This document shows positions 34,880 through 43,985 of a stretch of DNA of 64,000 nt, in pieces (positions within the stretch are counted from its first letter, which is position 1; each line of letters opens with the position of its first letter). The DNA comes from RGIG4708 sp045538875 (GTDB lineage: Bacteria > Bacillota > Clostridia > UMGS1810): positions 1-64,000 of the forward strand of contig JAZQEG010000013.1 of NCBI GenBank assembly GCA_045538875.1, given 5' to 3'. Made by a program: the position numbers and the translations under genes. The notes under the pieces are model-generated. The model made no database searches and was not told where the DNA came from. It was given only the letters and a program-made list of their open reading frames with translations.

Positions 34880-36355
34880 TTTGTTCATATATTGGAGCGT
34901 TTGTTTAACTCCGCCTGCTACAGCTTTTGCTATATTGTCAAGCTTTTGGGTGTCGGTAAGCACTGCCAGGTCTGCATCGTTGGTTATAAAGCCGCACTCT
35001 ATAAGTGCCGCAGGCATTTTGGTGTACTTTAGCACAGCAAGGTTTGGCCTTGACGAAAGCCCTCGGTTTGTAAGCCCTGTTGCCTCGGCAAGAGGGTCAA
35101 GTATCATTTTTGCAAATTCCATACTTGTTATGCCATATGCTCCGCTGCTGTTTGGCGTGTAACACACCTCTGTTCCGTTTGCCTTGGGGCTTACGGAGGA
35201 GTTGTTGTGCACACTCAAAAACAGGCTTGCATTTATATTGTTTGCAAGGTTTGCTCTTGCAAGCAGATTTTCGGTGCTTGTGCCCTCAAAGGTATCATCA
35301 TCACGGGTCATTACAACCTCTATTCCGTCAGCTACAAGGTAATCGCGAATTTTTTTGGCTATATACAAATTAATGTCTTTTTCCTGAATAAGAGGGTTGC
35401 CATTGTCGTCCAAAATAATGTTGCCCTCATCGTCCTTGCCGAGAGCGCCCACATCCCTGCCGCCGTGACCTGCATCTATAACAACAATATTTGTAAGCTC
35501 TACCTTTTGAATGGGGGTTTCGGGCTGCCCTGCCTGTGTATTGTCATCAGGATGGGTTGGTACTTCAGGCTCTGCTGGCGGTATGGCCTCATCCTCGGGC
35601 TGATACTGACTATTACTGTTACCCACTGTAACAACAAGGGCCGATGTACCCTCACCGCTCAATTTGTACGGCTGCTCATTGGGGCATTGTATAACAACTC
35701 TTGTATATTCATCGTGCAGTGCCCAGCGCACCTCGTTTATATATCCGTCATCAAGCTTTTGCTTGCCGTCAGACGATGATAGCTGCGCCCCTTCAAAGTC
35801 AATTACAATTCGAAACGGCTCATTAAGTGTCATAACCTTTGGCGCTATACCCTTGCTTAGTGCTATAAGCACCTGTGTATTGCTTGTGTTTTGCTTGGCC
35901 GATACCGAGAGCACTTCGTAAAGATTGTCCTCTACAGGTGAATTGATGGTTACTTTTTTGGTAACGCCATCCCACAATACTGTGTAGCCGAGCTTTTCGG
36001 ACACAAAGCGTATTGGTATCATAGTTCGGTCCTCAACAATCATTGGTGCGCAATCCATTTTAAACTGCTCGTTGTTTACTGTTGCAATGTCGCTGCCTAT
36101 TTTAAACACCAAAATTGTATCACCCGATACAATTACAACCTGCCTCGAATCAGCCAGCCACGACACCTCACCGCCAAGATGTTCAAAAACAACTCTTGCA
36201 GGCACCATTGTGCGGTCATTAACTATCATTGGTGCAATATCTGTTTTAACCTCATTGCCGTTAACAAACAGCTTTATGCCAAAATTTGCATTTACACTTA
36301 CAGAGGACAACATAATTGTGATTATTAAAGTAAAAATAACAGTTAACTTTTTCAT
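34877..36355 (-). CDS. Cell-wall N-acetylmuramoyl-L-alanine amidase with stalk and AMIN domains
   Basis: A 492-residue exported enzyme: signal peptide (1-23), two copper-amine-oxidase N-like repeats (DRTMVPARVVFEHLGGEVSW and DRTMIPIRFVSEKLGYTVLW), an AMIN-like domain (about 150-255), a Pro/Glu linker and Amidase_3 (about 290-490). Zinc ligands are visible in VVIDAGHGGRDVG and the Glu in QEKDINLYIAKK; SLFLSVHNNSS supplies the second His and ALIECGFITN the catalytic Glu. It cleaves the stem peptide from peptidoglycan. GGAGG sets the start at 36355. Confidence 0.92.
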   Translation of the reverse strand: MKKLTVIFTLIITIMLSSVSVNANFGIKLFVNGNEVKTDIAPMIVNDRTMVPARVVFEHLGGEVSWLADSRQVVIVSGDTILVFKIGSDIATVNNEQFKMDCAPMIVEDRTMIPIRFVSEKLGYTVLWDGVTKKVTINSPVEDNLYEVLSVSAKQNTSNTQVLIALSKGIAPKVMTLNEPFRIVIDFEGAQLSSSDGKQKLDDGYINEVRWALHDEYTRVVIQCPNEQPYKLSGEGTSALVVTVGNSNSQYQPEDEAIPPAEPEVPTHPDDNTQAGQPETPIQKVELTNIVVIDAGHGGRDVGALGKDDEGNIILDDNGNPLIQEKDINLYIAKKIRDYLVADGIEVVMTRDDDTFEGTSTENLLARANLANNINASLFLSVHNNSSVSPKANGTEVCYTPNSSGAYGITSMEFAKMILDPLAEATGLTNRGLSSRPNLAVLKYTKMPAALIECGFITNDADLAVLTDTQKLDNIAKAVAGGVKQTLQYMNK

Positions 36356-36530
36356 TGGTTTTCCTCCATGGGCATTGCCCTTTTTGTTGCGTATAAATTT
36401 TGATGTAAAATAGGTTTTGAAAAAGGACAATTTAATAGAAAATTATACAATCTGCAAACTTCGTTTTAACTGATTTTGTCATAATATTTTACAATTAACT
36501 TCTGCCTTTACAAACTCCATTTTACAACAA

Positions 36531-36571
36531 AAAAGATATAGTACAACGATAATCATTATACTATATCTTTT
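36531..36571. terminator. Probable terminator downstream of ruvB
   Basis: AAAGATATAGT (36532-36542) pairs with ACTATATCTTT (36560-36570), flanked by A and T tracts. The remaining 270-bp gap shows nothing else. Confidence 0.5.
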
Positions 36572-36626
36572 ACAAATTATAAATTAGTGCAACAAAATTG
36601 TAACAAAATATTAATAAATCGACATT

Positions 36627-37631
36627 TTACTCGCCATACGGAATACCAAAATGGTCGTACGCATTTTTGGTAACCACTCTGCCGCGCGGAGTTCGGTTGA
36701 TAAAGCCAAGCTGCATAAGGTATGGCTCGTATACATCCTCTATTGTAACAGCATCTTCACCCGTAGTTGCAGCGAGAGTATCAAGGCCTACAGGGCCTCC
36801 GCCAAAGCCTTTTATCATAGTGGTTATAACATTGCGGTCCACACTGTCAAGGCCTATTTTGTCTATTTCGAGCCGCGTGAGAGCTTTGTCGGCAATTTCC
36901 TTTGTAATTTTGCCGTCACCCCAAACGGACGCAAAATCGCGCACACGCTTTAAAAGCCTGTTTGCAATACGGGGTGTGCCGCGGCTGCGGGAGGCAATTT
37001 CCATTGCGCCCTTGGTATCTATGTCTGTGCCGAGAATACCTGCACTGCGCTTTACAATGCTTGCAAGCTCCTCGGGAGTGTATAGCTCAAGCCTCGAAAT
37101 TACGCCAAAGCGGTCACGCAAAGGGCTTGTCATAGAGCCTGCCTTTGTGGTTGCGCCAATTAGCGTAAAGTGCGGCACATCAAGGCGAATTGAGCGCGCG
37201 CTTGGGCCTTTGCCTATTATAATATCAAGAGCAAAATCCTCCATTGCAGGATACAATACCTCCTCAACACTGCGGCTTAAGCGGTGTATTTCGTCTATAA
37301 ACAAAACATCGTGCTCATTGAGGTTGGTAAGTATTGCCGCAAGGTCGCCGGGCTTTTCGATAGCGGGGCCCGATGTTACTCTTATTGCAACGCCAAGCTC
37401 ATTTGCAATAATATTTGCAAGAGTAGTTTTGCCAAGCCCCGGAGGCCCGTACAAAAGCACATGGTCGAGCGCTTCTTTGCGGTTGACAGCAGCTTCTATG
37501 TAAATTTGCAAATTCTCTTTTATTTTTGACTGTCCAACATATTCACTTAATACCTTTGGGCGAAGTCCTGGCTCACTTTCAAAATCCTCTCCCATTACCT
37601 CGCTTGTGATAATTCTCTCTTCGTAATCCAT
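36627..37631 (-). CDS. ruvB: Holliday junction branch migration helicase RuvB
   Basis: A 334-residue AAA+ motor with RuvB N, ATPase and C-terminal winged-helix domains. GPPGLGKTTLA is Walker A, LFIDEIHRL Walker B, and LRDRFGVISRLE holds sensor residues; the tail RTPRGRVVT is typical. It drives branch migration with RuvA. AGAGGTG precedes the start. Third gene of ruvC-ruvA-ruvB. Confidence 0.97.
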   Translation of the reverse strand: MDYEERIITSEVMGEDFESEPGLRPKVLSEYVGQSKIKENLQIYIEAAVNRKEALDHVLLYGPPGLGKTTLANIIANELGVAIRVTSGPAIEKPGDLAAILTNLNEHDVLFIDEIHRLSRSVEEVLYPAMEDFALDIIIGKGPSARSIRLDVPHFTLIGATTKAGSMTSPLRDRFGVISRLELYTPEELASIVKRSAGILGTDIDTKGAMEIASRSRGTPRIANRLLKRVRDFASVWGDGKITKEIADKALTRLEIDKIGLDSVDRNVITTMIKGFGGGPVGLDTLAATTGEDAVTIEDVYEPYLMQLGFINRTPRGRVVTKNAYDHFGIPYGE

Positions 37632-37640
37632 ATTTCACCT

Positions 37641-38243
37641 CTACATAAGTGATTTAAGTGCTTTTTTGATAATATCTTCAACACTGTCGGAGCCTTGTGC
37701 ACCTCTTACTGCCTTTTGCGATTCCTGTGCGGAGTAGCCAAGTGCCACAAGAGCGCTTATCGCCTCGGATATTGCATTGCCTTGTTCAACAGGAGCACTT
37801 CCCCCAAATGCATCGGTATCTTTTGATACAAAAGCCTCGTTTTTGATTTTGTCTTTAAGCTCAAGGCAAATACGCTGCGCAGTTTTTGCCCCAATGCCTG
37901 CCGCCTGCTTTATTGTAGCAACATCATCTGTTACAATACAAAGCGCAAGCTTTTCGCTTGTGGCAATCGAAAGTATGCTCACTGCTCCTTTTGCTCCCAC
38001 TCCGTTTACCGAAATAAGCATCAAAAACAACTCCAGCTCCTCTTTGGTGGAAAAGCCGTACAAATCCATAATGCCTTCCTTAATGTACATATATGTATAA
38101 AGTGTTGCCTCATCGCCAACCTTGCAATTGGTGTCGGCTATTGTGCACTGCGATGTAAAAAGCTTAAAACCTATGCCGTTTACATCCAAAACTATAACTC
38201 CGTTGCCCTTTTGGGCAACTGTACCTTTTATATAGCTAAACAT
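37641..38243 (-). CDS. ruvA: Holliday junction DNA-binding protein RuvA
   Basis: A 200-residue protein with the N-terminal OB domain (YIKGTVAQKGNGVIVLDVNG), two helix-hairpin-helix motifs (SVNGVGAKGAVSIL, AAGIGAKTAQRIC) and the C-terminal RuvB-binding domain (ALVALGYSAQESQ). Its start overlaps the ruvC stop (TAAATG). Confidence 0.96.
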   Translation of the reverse strand: MFSYIKGTVAQKGNGVIVLDVNGIGFKLFTSQCTIADTNCKVGDEATLYTYMYIKEGIMDLYGFSTKEELELFLMLISVNGVGAKGAVSILSIATSEKLALCIVTDDVATIKQAAGIGAKTAQRICLELKDKIKNEAFVSKDTDAFGGSAPVEQGNAISEAISALVALGYSAQESQKAVRGAQGSDSVEDIIKKALKSLM

Positions 38244-38747
38244 TTATCTCCCCTCCAAAATCTGCCGTGCCACATTGGGATTGTACGAATGCCCGTGGCA
38301 TATTGCAAGAGCCAGAGCATCGGCAACATCATCGGGCTTTGGCACAGTTTTTAATCCAAGCATGGCCTTTACCATTTGCTGAACCTGATTTTTTTGCGCT
38401 CTGCCGTAGCCTACTATTGCCTGCTTTACCTGAAGCGGTGTGTACTCAAAAATTGGCACGCCCGCATTTACCGCCGCAAGAAGTATTACTCCCCTTGCCT
38501 GACCAACCGCAATTGCTGTTTTTGCATTGTTGTTAAAAAACAACTCCTCAACACTCATAAAGTCGGGCTTGTATTCAGTTATAAGCTGTGTAACTTTGTC
38601 GTAAATTTGTTTTAACCTGAGCTCAAACGGCATATTTGCCTGTGTGGTTATGGCACGGTAATCTATTGCACTAAACTTGTTGCCCGTATACTCCAGCACA
38701 CCTGTGCCCACTATTGCATAGCCAGGGTCAATTCCTAAAATTATCAT
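38244..38747 (-). CDS. ruvC: Holliday junction resolvase RuvC
   Basis: A 167-residue endonuclease. Catalytic acids are visible in ILGIDPGYAIVG (Asp7), SVEELFFNNN (Glu) and KPDDVADALALA (two Asp). AAAAGGTGA precedes the ATG. It is divergent from argG, with the ArgR-like boxes in between. Confidence 0.96.
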   Translation of the reverse strand: MIILGIDPGYAIVGTGVLEYTGNKFSAIDYRAITTQANMPFELRLKQIYDKVTQLITEYKPDFMSVEELFFNNNAKTAIAVGQARGVILLAAVNAGVPIFEYTPLQVKQAIVGYGRAQKNQVQQMVKAMLGLKTVPKPDDVADALALAICHGHSYNPNVARQILEGR

Positions 38748-38778
38748 TTATTCACCTTTTATGTATATATTCATAATT

Positions 38779-38907
38779 TTATGCATAAATATGCTATATT
38801 TATCAATTGTTTTGTGTTTATTATGCATAATTATGCATTATAAATGTGATCTTAACAAAAATTTATGCATTTTTTATCTTGATTTTTTTAATTGTATGGA
38901 TTATAAT
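38779..38907 (+). promoter_or_regulatory. argG promoter with ArgR-like boxes
   Basis: TTGATT (38879-38884), 17-bp spacer and TATAAT (38902-38907). Upstream are repeated TATGCAT elements at 38780-38795 (TATGCATAAATATGCT), 38821-38842 (TTATGCATAATTATGCATTA...) and 38862-38876, matching the AT-rich palindromic half-sites of ARG boxes. They also lie near the divergent ruvC start. Confidence 0.6.
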
Positions 38908-38979
38908 ATTCTCATATCAATTACGAGGAAATTTTGTTTCCCCACATATATAATAAAACATTTTTGGAGGAAAATCAAT

Positions 38980-40191
38980 ATGTCAAAAGAAAAAGTTGTA
39001 TTAGCTTATTCGGGCGGACTTGATACATCTATTATCATTCCGTGGCTTAAAGAAAACTATGACTATGAGGTTATTGCAGTTTGCGGTGATGTTGGTCAGG
39101 GTAAAGAAACCGATGGCCTTGAAGAAAGAGCATTAAAAGCAGGTGCATCAAAGCTTTATATTGAGGATTTGAGAGAGGAATATGTTGCAGATTACATATT
39201 CCCAACTCTTAAAGCAGGTGCAGTGTACGAGGGCAAATACCTCCTTGGTACAAGCCACGCACGCCCCATAATTGCAAAAAGACTTGTTGAAATTGCTAAA
39301 AAAGAGGGTGCAACAGCAATTTGCCACGGTGCTACAGGCAAGGGCAACGATCAGGTAAGATTTGAGCTTACAATTAAAGCACTTGCACCCGAAATGAAAA
39401 TTATTGCCCCATGGAGAATATGGGATATTAAATCGCGTGAGGATGCTGTAGATTACGCACAGGCACACAACATTGAAATACCTGTTACCAAAAAGGATTT
39501 GTACTCCCGCGACCGCAACATATGGCACATAAGCCACGAGGGCATGGACCTTGAGGACCCAAACAACGAGCCTCAGCTCGACTCGCTCCTTAAGCTCAGC
39601 GTATCGCCCGAAAAGGCACCCGATACCCCTACATATGTAACAATAGGCTTTGAAGCAGGTGTACCTGTTAGCCTTGATGGTGAAAAAATGAGCGGACTTA
39701 AGCTTGTTGAAAAGCTCAATGCACTTGGCGGTGCCAACGGCATTGGTATTGCAGATATATGCGAAGACCGCCTTGTCGGTATGAAATCCCGCGGTGTGTA
39801 CGAAACACCAGGCGGCACAATTCTTTATGCAGCAATTCAGGAACTCGAATACCTCTGCCTCGACCGTGACACACAGGCATTTAAGCGTCAGGCGGCAATT
39901 CGTTTTTCGGAGCTTGTATATGACGGCAAATGGTTTACACCGCTGCGCGAGTCACTCTCTAAAATGGTAGACGAAATGACAAAAACATGTACAGGCGAGG
40001 TTAGGCTCAAGCTGTACAAAGGCGTTGCATCACCTGCAGGTGCAAAATCACCATATTCACTTTACAATGAGGACATTGCAAGCTTTGGCGACAGCAAAGA
40101 GCTTTATTCACACAAAGATTCCGAAGGCTTTATTAACCTTTACGGCTTGCCGCTTAAGGTTAGGGCTATGATGATGGAAAAAAACAAATAG
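38980..40191 (+). CDS. argG: Argininosuccinate synthase
   Basis: A 403-residue enzyme joining citrulline and aspartate with ATP. LAYSGGLDTSIIIPWL is the ATP-pyrophosphatase loop; ATGKGNDQVRFEL and SRDRNIWHISHEG are family signatures. TTGGAGGAAAATCAAT sets the start at 38980; the open frame further upstream has no ribosome site and crosses the promoter. It has its own terminator. Confidence 0.97.
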   Translation: MSKEKVVLAYSGGLDTSIIIPWLKENYDYEVIAVCGDVGQGKETDGLEERALKAGASKLYIEDLREEYVADYIFPTLKAGAVYEGKYLLGTSHARPIIAKRLVEIAKKEGATAICHGATGKGNDQVRFELTIKALAPEMKIIAPWRIWDIKSREDAVDYAQAHNIEIPVTKKDLYSRDRNIWHISHEGMDLEDPNNEPQLDSLLKLSVSPEKAPDTPTYVTIGFEAGVPVSLDGEKMSGLKLVEKLNALGGANGIGIADICEDRLVGMKSRGVYETPGGTILYAAIQELEYLCLDRDTQAFKRQAAIRFSELVYDGKWFTPLRESLSKMVDEMTKTCTGEVRLKLYKGVASPAGAKSPYSLYNEDIASFGDSKELYSHKDSEGFINLYGLPLKVRAMMMEKNK

Positions 40192-40267
40192 TGCGACAGT
40201 TGTTGCGTCCGTAGCGCAGAGGATTGATTTTAATTTCACGCGCGAACATCATTTATATGTACGAAGA

Positions 40268-40292
40268 GGCACCTAAAAGCAGGTGCCTTTTT
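40268..40292 (+). terminator. argG terminator
   Basis: GGCACCT and AGGTGCC pair around AAAAGC, followed by TTTTTT. Confidence 0.85.
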
Positions 40293-40309
40293 TGGTGTAA
40301 AAATATGTA

Positions 40310-40338
40310 TTGATTTCTGATATCATATGTGATATAAT
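40310..40338 (+). promoter_or_regulatory. argH promoter
   Basis: TTGATT (40310-40315), 17-bp spacer, TATAAT (40333-40338). It lies 30 bp before the argH start. Confidence 0.65.
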
Positions 40339-40368
40339 ATGTTTAACAATACGAAAGGAATGATTTTT

Positions 40369-41745
40369 ATGAAGTTATGGGGAGGACGCTTTGAAAAAAG
40401 CACCGACAACGAAGTAAACGATTTTAACTCATCAATACGCTTTGACGCGCGTATGTACCGTCAGGACATAAAAGGCAGCATTGCCCACGCAACAATGCTT
40501 GGAAAGCAAGGCATTATACCTGAGGCGGACAGCGAGCTTATTGTTAAAACTCTTGGCAAAATACTCGAGGATATCGAAAGCGGCAAGGTAGAATTTACAA
40601 GCGATGCCGAAGACATACATATGAATATTGAAACAATTTTGATATCACGCATAGGCGATGTTGGCAAAAAGCTGCACACAGGCAGAAGCCGCAACGATCA
40701 GGTTGCACTTGATATCAGAATGTACATTAAGGACGAAATAACAAGCCTAAAGCAAATGCTTATTGAACTGGAGCACACCCTAATAAAACTTGCGCAGGAC
40801 AACCTTTACACAATTATGCCGGGCTACACTCATTTGCAAAAGGCGCAGCCCATTACTCTTGCGCATCATACAATGGCATACTTTGAAATGTTTAAGCGTG
40901 ACATATTAAGGCTTGAGGATTGCTATAAAAGAACAAATGTGATGCCACTTGGCAGCGGAGCTCTGGCAGGTACTACATATCCTCTTGACAGGGAGTTTGT
41001 TGCCCAGATGCTCGGCTTTGACGGAGTAACACTCAACTCACTCGATGGCGTGTCGGACAGAGATTTTGTTATAGAGCTTGCAAGTGCACTTTCTATTTGC
41101 ATTATGCATTTATCAAGATACAGCGAAGAGTTAATACTTTGGAACACAAATGAATTTCAATTTATAGAGATGGACGACTCGTGCTCTACAGGCAGCTCCA
41201 TTATGCCTCAAAAGAAAAACCCCGACGTTGCAGAGCTCATCCGCGGCAAAGCAGGCAGAGTGTATGGCGACTTGATGTGTATACTCACAGTTATGAAGGG
41301 TATCCCACTTGCATACAACAAGGATATGCAGGAGGACAAGGAATGCATTTTTGATGCAATAGACACTTTAAAGCTTTGCATACCTGTGTTTAACAAAATG
41401 ATATCCACAATGAAAATTAACAAAGACAATATGCGAAAAGGTGCATCGGGCGGATTTACCAATGCAACCGACGCGGCAGATTACCTTGTAAAAAAAGGTA
41501 TGCCGTTTAGGGAGGCTCACAGTGTTATTGGCAAAATGGTGCTTTATGCAATTAACAACAACAAATCGCTTGAGGAGTTTACAATAGACGAATTTAAAGC
41601 GTGCTCGCAAATTATTGAACATGACATTTATGATGCAATATCACTTGAAACGTGCGTTAATGAGCGCAAAACAACAGGTGCACCGAGCAAGGATGCAGTG
41701 TGCTTTTCCATAAACAAGGGCAAAGAATTTTTAAATAATTATTAA
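40369..41745 (+). CDS. argH: Argininosuccinate lyase
   Basis: A 458-residue fumarase-superfamily enzyme. HTGRSRNDQVALD, TYPLDREFVA and the catalytic loop GSSIMPQKKNPDVAE are visible. It releases arginine and fumarate. AAAGGAA precedes the ATG at 40369. The next gene starts 12 bp after its stop. Confidence 0.97.
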   Translation: MKLWGGRFEKSTDNEVNDFNSSIRFDARMYRQDIKGSIAHATMLGKQGIIPEADSELIVKTLGKILEDIESGKVEFTSDAEDIHMNIETILISRIGDVGKKLHTGRSRNDQVALDIRMYIKDEITSLKQMLIELEHTLIKLAQDNLYTIMPGYTHLQKAQPITLAHHTMAYFEMFKRDILRLEDCYKRTNVMPLGSGALAGTTYPLDREFVAQMLGFDGVTLNSLDGVSDRDFVIELASALSICIMHLSRYSEELILWNTNEFQFIEMDDSCSTGSSIMPQKKNPDVAELIRGKAGRVYGDLMCILTVMKGIPLAYNKDMQEDKECIFDAIDTLKLCIPVFNKMISTMKINKDNMRKGASGGFTNATDAADYLVKKGMPFREAHSVIGKMVLYAINNNKSLEEFTIDEFKACSQIIEHDIYDAISLETCVNERKTTGAPSKDAVCFSINKGKEFLNNY

Positions 41746-41757
41746 CGAGGTGAAATT

Positions 41758-42084
41758 ATGGCTATTAAAACTTATCAGGATTCAAAAGACAAGTATTTAA
41801 AAGAAAAGGTAGACACCTTTGTACTGCGTGTTCCAAAAGGCAAAAAAGACGAAATAATGGAATATGCAAAAGCAAAGGGTATGTCACTTAACGGCTATAT
41901 AACATCACTAGTATTTGCAGATATGGGAAGTAAGCTACAGGTTAAAACTGCACAAAAACCGTCCAAAGCAGAGCCAAAGGCAAAAAAAGAGCCCCAAAAA
42001 GCTCCAAACACCACCAGTCCAAAGCCACAAGTTCAAAAGCATGATAAACCCAAAAGACAAAATATGCCATCATTTTTGCTATAA
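41758..42084 (+). CDS. Ribbon-helix-helix (Arc-like) protein with Lys/Pro-rich tail
   Basis: A 108-residue protein. Residues about 18-55 (VDTFVLRVPKGKKDEIMEYA, AKGMSLNGYITSLVFADM) match the strand-helix-helix of Arc/MetJ-type DNA-binding proteins, and residues 65-105 form a disordered basic tail. GAGGTG precedes the ATG, 12 bp after argH, so it is cotranscribed with argH. Its target is unknown. Confidence 0.7.
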   Translation: MAIKTYQDSKDKYLKEKVDTFVLRVPKGKKDEIMEYAKAKGMSLNGYITSLVFADMGSKLQVKTAQKPSKAEPKAKKEPQKAPNTTSPKPQVQKHDKPKRQNMPSFLL

Positions 42085-42141
42085 TGCAATTAATATATTT
42101 GAGTTAAAATATACATTTGTTTACAAAAACGCTTTTTTAAA

Positions 42142-42170
42142 TTGACATAAAAAAGCTATAATGTTAAAAT
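42142..42170 (+). promoter_or_regulatory. rnpB promoter
   Basis: TTGACA (42142-42147), 17-bp spacer, TAAAAT (42165-42170). The predicted start lies at the 5' end of the RNase P RNA. Confidence 0.7.
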
Positions 42171-42177
42171 AAATATT

Positions 42178-42504
42178 GAGCAGTTCAGACAATCGCGGAC
42201 GGCATTTAGCCGTATGAGGAAAGTCCGAGCATCACAGGGCAGGGTGCCGGGTAACCCCCGGTGGAGGCGACTCTAAGGAAAGTGCAACAGAAAATTACCG
42301 CCAACATAGTTGGTAAGGATGAAAAGGCGAGGTAAGAGCTCACCGGTACCCGGGAGATCGGGTAGCCGTGTAAACCCCACCTGATGCAACTCTGACAGGG
42401 AGTTAAGTTGGCCCGACATTCCCGAAAAGAGGCTGGAGGTATGCAGTAATGCACACCGTAGATAGATGATTGTCAAATACAGAACTCGGCTTACAGAATT
42501 GCTC
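42178..42504 (+). ncRNA. rnpB: RNase P RNA, bacterial class A
   Basis: Contains the conserved GAGGAAAGTCCGAGCATC (P4 and CR-I), GGAGGTATGC-like CR elements and the 3' CAGAACTCGGCTTACAGAAT (P4' strand). The ends GAGCAGTTC and GAATTGCTC form P1. It cleaves tRNA 5' leaders with the RnpA protein. A stable 13-bp hairpin (42506-42535, GCAA loop) follows P1 without a T-run. Confidence 0.95.
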
Positions 42505-42577
42505 ATTGTCAAGTGTCCGCAAGGACACTTGACAACAATATTAAATGATGGCTTTAGCACCATTAATTCGATTAAAC

Positions 42578-42617
42578 AAAAAGCGTCAAATATCTCAAAG
42601 GATATTTGACGCTTTTT
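42578..42617. terminator. Bidirectional terminator between rnpB and the sugar kinase gene
   Basis: AAAAAGCGTCAAATATC (42578-42594) pairs with GATATTTGACGCTTTTT (42601-42617) around TCAAAG. Confidence 0.85.
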
Positions 42618-42620
42618 ATT

Positions 42621-43985
42621 TTAAATTTTAGGAAGGCTTGCTGCTGCAACAGACTGGCCTACTCTTCTTGCCTTTTCGTCAGGAATATGAAGCTGAAGCT
42701 TATTATAAAGCTCGGGAAATTCGGTTTTGAGCACTTCGTTTGCCTTATCAAGAAGGATTGTTCCGCCCTTTCCGCTTGTTACCCTGCCCATTATGAGTAC
42801 ATGCTTGATATCATAAAACATAGAGTAGTAAGCGATTGCATATCCAAAGTACACGCCTATCGTTTCATAAATATCTGCAGCACGACTGTCGTCATTTTCC
42901 ATAAGTTGCTGAACAACCTTAAGCTTTTCGGCAGGGGAAAGGCTCTCGTCAAGCTCTATTCCCGCTCTGGGTGCAAGCTTTATGACTGCATCTTGTGAAA
43001 AATATTTAACACCGCAACCATAGTCGCCGCTCCACTCATCAACCATTGCACCCTTGTTGAAATCAACAGGAACAAAAGCCAATTCGTTAAGCCATCCGGT
43101 AATGTTTCCGTCCTTATCTACATAGCCGGCTGCCTCGCTGGTACCCATAGCAACACCCATAACATTGTTATCTTCCAGGCTCATTGCACCTGCCAGTGCG
43201 GTAACATCGCCATCGTTTGCAACTTCAATCGGGACATCGCCAAACTCCTTGGCTACATCTATATACATGGTTTTAACACGCTTTTTAAAATCTTCGTCGG
43301 ATACCTTTAAAAAAAGTGATGCTACCATTATTTTGTTGTCTATATATACTCCCGCAGAAGAAACACCTATAGCATCAACTCTTGGCATATGTGATGCAGC
43401 CGTCTTCATTGCATCCAAAATGCCCTCGTAGTGATATGAGGGGTCGCTCTGAAGTTTTGGGAACCATACTACCTCTTCGGAATAAACAGTTTCGCCATTA
43501 ACAACTGCCGAAACCTTGCGGTCACTTCCGCCTGCGTCGAAACCAATACGGCAACCGTCAAGATTGCGCCCTACAGGTGATGATACATCGTTTTCCTTGG
43601 GCATATCCTGCATATTTTCAACATACACAACTTCAAAGGGCTTTTCATAAACCCGTGCCATAAAGTTGAAGTCAAACTCCCTTTTGCCGCCTACTCTATA
43701 ATCATTTGCAACACGGTCATATATGTTTTTGGAACCGCAAATGTAAACCTTAAATCCACCCTTTGCCCAAAGAAGTGTTTTGATTATCCTATCCAGCACA
43801 GCATGATTTTCTTCATCGTGTCCTGTGTTGTCTTTGTAAATATCTGTCTTATAAACTGCTATAAGACCGCCATTTCTTTCAACAGCTATGGTTACATTTT
43901 GAGATTCTGACTTTGCAACTGCTGCTTTAAAATCATTTATGACCTTAACTAATGGTAAAAATTCGGGTTCGAGTTTTGCTATCAT
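42621..43985 (-). CDS. ROK-like sugar kinase (ASKHA fold) of the amino-sugar cluster
   Basis: A 454-residue protein. Residues about 150-454 resemble ROK/glucokinase proteins: phosphate loop IGFDAGGSDRKVSAVV, EVANDGDVTALAGA with the catalytic Asp, and MGTSEAAGYVDKDGN. The first 145 residues contain an Asn/Asp-rich domain not found in ordinary ROK kinases (for example VYICGSKNIYDRVANDY). It overlaps nagA by four bases (ATGA), pointing to N-acetylglucosamine or a related sugar as substrate; this is inference from context. Confidence 0.7.
   Translation of the reverse strand: MIAKLEPEFLPLVKVINDFKAAVAKSESQNVTIAVERNGGLIAVYKTDIYKDNTGHDEENHAVLDRIIKTLLWAKGGFKVYICGSKNIYDRVANDYRVGGKREFDFNFMARVYEKPFEVVYVENMQDMPKENDVSSPVGRNLDGCRIGFDAGGSDRKVSAVVNGETVYSEEVVWFPKLQSDPSYHYEGILDAMKTAASHMPRVDAIGVSSAGVYIDNKIMVASLFLKVSDEDFKKRVKTMYIDVAKEFGDVPIEVANDGDVTALAGAMSLEDNNVMGVAMGTSEAAGYVDKDGNITGWLNELAFVPVDFNKGAMVDEWSGDYGCGVKYFSQDAVIKLAPRAGIELDESLSPAEKLKVVQQLMENDDSRAADIYETIGVYFGYAIAYYSMFYDIKHVLIMGRVTSGKGGTILLDKANEVLKTEFPELYNKLQLHIPDEKARRVGQSVAAASLPKI

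Noticed and set aside
36667..37503. Long plus-strand open frame (278 codons) opposite ruvB
   Set aside because: Ser/Ile/Leu-rich antisense product of the ruvB coding sequence with no recognisable domain or ribosome site.
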